Origin: Treponema sp.
GTDB taxonomy: Bacteria > Spirochaetota > Spirochaetia > Treponematales > Rectinemataceae
DNA length: 11,652 nt
Assembly: GCA_017849315.1 (NCBI GenBank)
Contig: JAFIHQ010000083.1
Coordinates: forward strand, 1-11,652
Direction of reading: 5' to 3'
This document shows, piece after piece, positions 8,064 to 11,652 of this stretch (position 1 is the first letter of the stretch; each line of letters begins with the position of its first letter). Below the pieces are notes generated by a model. It had not been told where the DNA came from. It made no database searches and worked only from the letters and a program-made list of their open reading frames with translations. The translations under genes and the position numbers were made by a program.

Positions 8064-11000
8064 GCAAAGTGATGAAGTTTACTTCGCTGCCACTTCTTTT
8101 ACAGAGGATTTCCGGCGAATATGCTGCAAAAAAATCGATTTTCGAGATTCCTTTCGAGGTTTCGCAGGAGATGTTCGATCTGGAAGTGGACAGTCTCGGT
8201 CTCAATGTGATGTCCGGAAGGGCAAGCCTGCCGGTTGGACCTGCGGCAGGGCCGCATACACAGATAGCCCCGAACCTTGTGGCGGCATATCTTTCGGGCG
8301 CCCGTGTTTTCGAGCTCAAGACGGTACAGGTGAACGACAAGCTGGACATCGAAAAGCCCTGCATCGACGCAAGAAACGAAGGGCACAATGTCGAGTGGTC
8401 CACAGAGCTCAGTCTGGAAGATGCAAGAAAAGAGTACATCAATGGCTGGATCACGGTAAATTTACTCGCTCACCTGTTCTCGCGCAAACCGAACGACTTT
8501 TTCTTTAACATGTCGGTCGGTTACACGCTGGAAGGTATCATGAGCGAGACGGTGGATGCCTTCATCGAGGGTATGTGCCGGCCGGAGAACACTGCCTATT
8601 GGGCGCAGGCTGTGGAAGAGCTCTCGGCGTTCGTGGAGAGTGAGAACTTTGTCCGCGCCTTCGGAGAAGGGGCTCAGGACAGGGCGAGAACGCTCGCCTC
8701 ACACATGCCTTGCAGGCCGGTGCACTCGGTGACGCTCTCTACGATGCACGGCTGCCCGCCAGATGAAATCGAGAAAATTGGGCGCTATCTTATCGAAGAA
8801 AAGGGCTTTGACACATACATAAAGCTCAATCCGACGCTCGTGGGTTACGACTGCGCGCGGGATATTCTGGATAGGCTGGGTTGGGACGAGATTATTCTGA
8901 AGCGCGAGAATTTTGAGCACGATTTGCAGTTCGATCAGGCGCTCAGTCTGATTAAGAACCTCGGCGCTGCAGCTCACACGCACGGAAGGCGTTTTGGTAT
9001 CAAGCTTTCCAATACACTCGCCAATGTGAATAACGGCGGAGTTCTCCCTGGAGCAGAACGCTACATGTCAGGAAGGGCGCTCTTCCCGATTACGGTTCGG
9101 CTGGCTGCGAATCTTGCGCAGGCGGTGCCGGACTTTGGGCAGCGGTTTTCTTTCTGTGGCGGGGTGAGCGCGCTTAATGCGGCAGACTTAGTGAAGGCGG
9201 GGCTGGGGCCGCTCACGGTGGCTACGGATATTTTAAAGCCAGGTGGTTATTTGCGGCTTAGCTCAATCGCAAAGCAGGTGGTAAGCGCCCTGCCCATGAT
9301 GCCGGACGCTGTGGACGCCGTTGCCCTCGCCCAGGTGGCGGACGCAGCGCTTGTGGCGCCTTGGTACAGGCAGGATTGGAAGGCCGGCACCGCGTCTATC
9401 GCGCGCAAGCTGCCGCTTTTTGACTGTTTTGCGGCGCCGTGCATCGAGGCGTGCCCGGTGAACCAGAAGGTGCCGGCGTATATTGCGGCACAAGGCGAGG
9501 GCAACGGCGAGCAAGCCTTGGCCACAATTCTGTCCGACAACCCCCTTGCACACACTACCGGTGTGCTCTGCGACCACGTCTGCCAGGAGCACTGCTCACG
9601 TGTGGACTACGAAGGCCCTGTCAGAATCAGGGATGTCAAACTGAGCGCCGCTCGGGCGGCAAAGCTCCCTGCCCAAGTAATCGGAGCTGCCAAAACAGGA
9701 TTTGGCAAAACCGCTGTTATCGGCGCAGGCCCGGCAGGTTTGGCATGTGCATATTATCTTGCTTTATCTGGTTACCCTGTAACAGTTTATGAACAAGAGC
9801 CTATTATTGGTGGCGTACCCAGTGTGGTCATCCCGCGATTCAGAATCGAACACAAGGAACTGGCCGAAGACATAGACCGCGTGCGGGCCTTGGGCGTCAA
9901 CTTTGTGACTGGCAAACCAGCGCCATCGCTCGAGGCCCTCAAAAACGAAGGCTTTACGAGCTTCTTCTTTGGCACCGGCGCCAGCAAGTCCAAAGTCCTC
10001 AAACTGGAGGGCTCCGGCTGCGAAGTCATAGACGCGCTCGAGTTCTTGCATCGCTTCAATATGGCGCTCGATTCAGGCCCCGATGTGGCGGGCAAGGTAT
10101 TTGAAGGAGTCAAGCATGTCGTCGTGGCGGGTGGCGGAAACACGGCGTGCGACGCGGTACGGGTTGCGGCAAGGCTCCCCGGTGTCGAGTCCGTGGTTCT
10201 TTCCTACCGCAGAACGAGAAAAGAAATGCCTGCGGACAGGGAAGAATTGGAATCTGCTTTGGCAGAATCGAAAGGTCTTTTGGAACTCACCCTACCTGAA
10301 GCGGCAAAACCTGGAACCCTCGTGCTCCGTACGATGGCTTTAGGCGAGAAAGACGCTTCCGGCCGCCGAAAACCTGTGCCTACGGACAAAACCATCGAAG
10401 TGCCCTGCGACCTCGTTGTGGCGGCCATTGGTGAAGAGCCCGAGCTTGAATACCTGGCAGACCTCGGTGTCAAACTTGATAAGAACGGCCTTCCTTCGGT
10501 AGATGGCCAGACGATGGAAACGAACGTCCCTGGCGTTTATGTAGGTGGCGATGCCCGAAGGGGACCCGCTTCCATTATCGCTGCAGAGGCAGACGGGCGC
10601 AAAGCAGCCATGGCCATTCTTGCAAAAGCCGGCATTGCGGCTCCAACTTCAGACTACATTCCGGCTCCGATCGACAAGGCAAAGCTTGCAAAACGTGGAG
10701 AGATGATTTCGTCCTTGCCTTTTGACGATCCAGATTTTGCATCCCGCGAGGCAGAGCGCTGTCTTTCCTGCGACTCAGCCTGTTTGCGCTGTGTAGAGGT
10801 CTGCCCGAACAGAGCCAATCTTTACCTGGAGACGGGCCTACCCTTTTCGCAGGGGGCGCAGATCCTGCACATTGACCGACTCTGCAATGAGTGCGGCAAC
10901 TGTGGGCTTTTCTGCCCTTATGAAGGTGAGCCCTTCCATGGTAAACCCACGCTCTTTGACAATATCGAAGACCTCAAGGTGTCGACCAACGCTGGTTTTG

Positions 11001-11185
11001 CCTTTATTTTTGCGGCGCGCGAACCTGTGAGCCTTGCGCTTAGACTTACCCCTGGCGCAGCAGTCATGACCCTGGATTATGCTTCCTGGAATGGGGCTGC
11101 CTCGATTCCGGCGGCTAAGAACATGATCGCGCTTGCAAGAGAAGTCTTTAGGCATCACTTCTATCTCGTGGAGGAGCAGCGATGA
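8060..11185 (+). CDS. ygfK: YgfK-family FeS/flavin oxidoreductase (annotated elsewhere as putative selenate reductase subunit)
   Basis: This 1041-residue cytoplasmic oxidoreductase matches E. coli YgfK (about 1030 aa) from end to end. Domain 1 (about 45-440) is a dihydroorotate-dehydrogenase-like barrel with PVGPAAGPHTQ (58-68), FELKTVQ, STMHGCPPDEIE, YIKLNPTL and a phosphate-binding end SFCGGVS...VATDILKPGGYLRL (364-400). Domain 2 (about 450-545) is a GltD-like FeS helical domain with C456, C461, C465, C504, C508, C512. Domain 3 binds FAD (AVIGAGPAGLACAY, 552-565) and NAD(P)H (VVVAGGGNTACDAV, 687-700; SYRRTRKEMPA), ending in YVGGDARRGPASI. Domain 4 holds two ferredoxin-type clusters: C901/C904/C908/C911/C915P and C942/C945/C948/C952P. 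The selenate reductase label is historical; published work ties ygfK to anaerobic urate/purine degradation. Its reaction is not shown by sequence. The start at 8060 is chosen from the ATGA overlap. Codons around 9751-9810 are unusually AT-rich. Confidence 0.93.
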   Translation: MSKVMKFTSLPLLLQRISGEYAAKKSIFEIPFEVSQEMFDLEVDSLGLNVMSGRASLPVGPAAGPHTQIAPNLVAAYLSGARVFELKTVQVNDKLDIEKPCIDARNEGHNVEWSTELSLEDARKEYINGWITVNLLAHLFSRKPNDFFFNMSVGYTLEGIMSETVDAFIEGMCRPENTAYWAQAVEELSAFVESENFVRAFGEGAQDRARTLASHMPCRPVHSVTLSTMHGCPPDEIEKIGRYLIEEKGFDTYIKLNPTLVGYDCARDILDRLGWDEIILKRENFEHDLQFDQALSLIKNLGAAAHTHGRRFGIKLSNTLANVNNGGVLPGAERYMSGRALFPITVRLAANLAQAVPDFGQRFSFCGGVSALNAADLVKAGLGPLTVATDILKPGGYLRLSSIAKQVVSALPMMPDAVDAVALAQVADAALVAPWYRQDWKAGTASIARKLPLFDCFAAPCIEACPVNQKVPAYIAAQGEGNGEQALATILSDNPLAHTTGVLCDHVCQEHCSRVDYEGPVRIRDVKLSAARAAKLPAQVIGAAKTGFGKTAVIGAGPAGLACAYYLALSGYPVTVYEQEPIIGGVPSVVIPRFRIEHKELAEDIDRVRALGVNFVTGKPAPSLEALKNEGFTSFFFGTGASKSKVLKLEGSGCEVIDALEFLHRFNMALDSGPDVAGKVFEGVKHVVVAGGGNTACDAVRVAARLPGVESVVLSYRRTRKEMPADREELESALAESKGLLELTLPEAAKPGTLVLRTMALGEKDASGRRKPVPTDKTIEVPCDLVVAAIGEEPELEYLADLGVKLDKNGLPSVDGQTMETNVPGVYVGGDARRGPASIIAAEADGRKAAMAILAKAGIAAPTSDYIPAPIDKAKLAKRGEMISSLPFDDPDFASREAERCLSCDSACLRCVEVCPNRANLYLETGLPFSQGAQILHIDRLCNECGNCGLFCPYEGEPFHGKPTLFDNIEDLKVSTNAGFAFIFAAREPVSLALRLTPGAAVMTLDYASWNGAASIPAAKNMIALAREVFRHHFYLVEEQR
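11170..11176 (+). promoter_or_regulatory. Strong ribosome binding site of ssnA
   Basis: GGAGGAG inside the last codons of ygfK is 5 bp before the ATG at 11182. It is a full Shine-Dalgarno core and fixes the ssnA start at the ATGA overlap (11182-11185). Confidence 0.75.
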
Positions 11186-11652
11186 TACTGTTTGAAAATG
11201 TCAAAGTGCTGTCGTTTAACCCGCCGGCGGTCTCTGAACCTGTCGACGTCGTTGCGTATGGCCCGGAAGAAGGTGGTCCTCGTGCCGGAACGGTCGCAAA
11301 AGTTGGAAAGAACCTGGCGCACGAATTTCCTAATGCACAGAAGGTTGGTTCTGGTGGGTACCTTTCCCCAGGGCTTGTATGTGCTCACACTCACATCTAC
11401 TCGGCCTTGGCGCGTGGAATCGACGTCCCAATAGCTCCTTCCAAGGACTTTGTCCAAATTCTACAACACCTGTGGTGGCGGCTCGATATGGCGATCGACG
11501 TGCCAATACTCAAGGCAAGCGCACTTGCTGCTTGTTCGGAAGCGCTTTTCTGCGGAGTGACTTCGCTCGTAGATCATCATGCCGGGCCCCAGGCGATAGA
11601 CGGCAGCCTTTCGGTCATCAGGGAGGCTTACGAGGAAGTGGGCCTTAGGGGC
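11182..11652 (+). CDS. ssnA: SsnA-type amidohydrolase, 5' part only (runs off the window)
   Basis: The frame is open from ATG 11182 to the window end, giving the first 157 residues of what should be a protein of about 440. It belongs to the chlorohydrolase/guanine-deaminase branch of the amidohydrolase superfamily. The metal-binding HxH is in LVCAHTHIYSALARGID (H69, H71). The segments LWWRLDMAID (98-107) and TSLVDHHAGPQAIDGSLSVI (127-146) are close to E. coli SsnA, whose gene also follows ygfK. The substrate is unproven; SsnA is one of the genes reported in the anaerobic urate/purine cluster, and a deaminase or ring-opening role on a purine or its breakdown product is inferred from family and context. 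Relative to deaminases, residues 28-36 look like a small Gly-rich extension of a surface loop. The later ligands (His, His, Asp) lie beyond the window, so completeness cannot be judged. Confidence 0.88.
   Translation, partial: MILFENVKVLSFNPPAVSEPVDVVAYGPEEGGPRAGTVAKVGKNLAHEFPNAQKVGSGGYLSPGLVCAHTHIYSALARGIDVPIAPSKDFVQILQHLWWRLDMAIDVPILKASALAACSEALFCGVTSLVDHHAGPQAIDGSLSVIREAYEEVGLRG

Larger units (their letters stand above)
5..11652 (+). other. Putative single transcription unit for purine uptake and catabolism
   Basis: Seven same-strand genes are separated by at most 26 bp, and three junctions (6552-6555, 8060-8063, 11182-11185) are ATGA overlaps. No hairpin-plus-T-run or promoter-like spacing interrupts them. 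The order goes from transport to base deamination, oxidation and then ring-directed enzymes, which is consistent with coordinated expression. The regulator and promoter are not in the window. Confidence 0.8.

Noticed and set aside
8060..11185. Molybdenum-dependent selenate reductase subunit
   Set aside because: The historical label is not supported by the domains seen; there is no molybdopterin domain, and cluster context points to purine metabolism.

Overview
The window is one continuous, tightly packed stretch of seven genes, all on the + strand. It reads as the central part of a bacterial operon for purine salvage and breakdown. In order: an inner-membrane ABC permease of the nucleoside/purine type, adenine deaminase (ade), the fused FeS/FAD small subunit and the molybdenum large subunit of a xanthine dehydrogenase, an allantoinase/dihydropyrimidinase-like cyclic amidohydrolase, the large flavin/iron-sulfur oxidoreductase YgfK, and the 5' part of the amidohydrolase SsnA, cut off by the right edge. 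Gaps between genes are 26, 10 and 11 bp. The last three junctions are 4-bp ATGA stop/start overlaps. A TAATG at the left edge suggests that another gene ends directly on the first ATG. There is no gene-free stretch over 300 bp and I see no promoter, terminator, RNA gene, mobile element or CRISPR array; promoter and terminator presumably lie outside.

How the genes could work together: the permease belongs to a transporter that imports purine bases or nucleosides. Ade turns adenine into hypoxanthine plus ammonia. The xanthine dehydrogenase oxidises hypoxanthine to xanthine (and urate), or could run in reverse from urate under reducing conditions. The AllB/HyuA-like hydrolase, YgfK and SsnA are then placed to act on the purine ring. 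ygfK, ssnA, a hydantoinase-like gene and xdh genes are, as I recall the published work, members of the oxygen-independent uric acid/purine cluster found in gut anaerobes and in the ygeW-to-xdhD region of E. coli. The exact reaction of YgfK, SsnA and the hydrolase is not settled by sequence. No uricase is present, which fits an anaerobic lifestyle.

The most interesting point is YgfK. Its domains look like those of dihydropyrimidine dehydrogenase in permuted order (a dihydroorotate-dehydrogenase-like barrel first, then a GltD-like FeS/FAD/NAD(P)H part, then two 4Fe-4S clusters), and it overlaps a dihydropyrimidinase-superfamily hydrolase. This suggests a reduce-then-hydrolyse logic applied to a purine ring.

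Organism: an anaerobic or facultative bacterium, probably host-associated, of intermediate G+C. Bacillota, Spirochaetota or a similar group are all possible and I cannot decide from this window. Base composition is uneven: the permease gene is visibly more AT-rich than the catabolic genes, and there is one sharp AT-rich patch inside ygfK.
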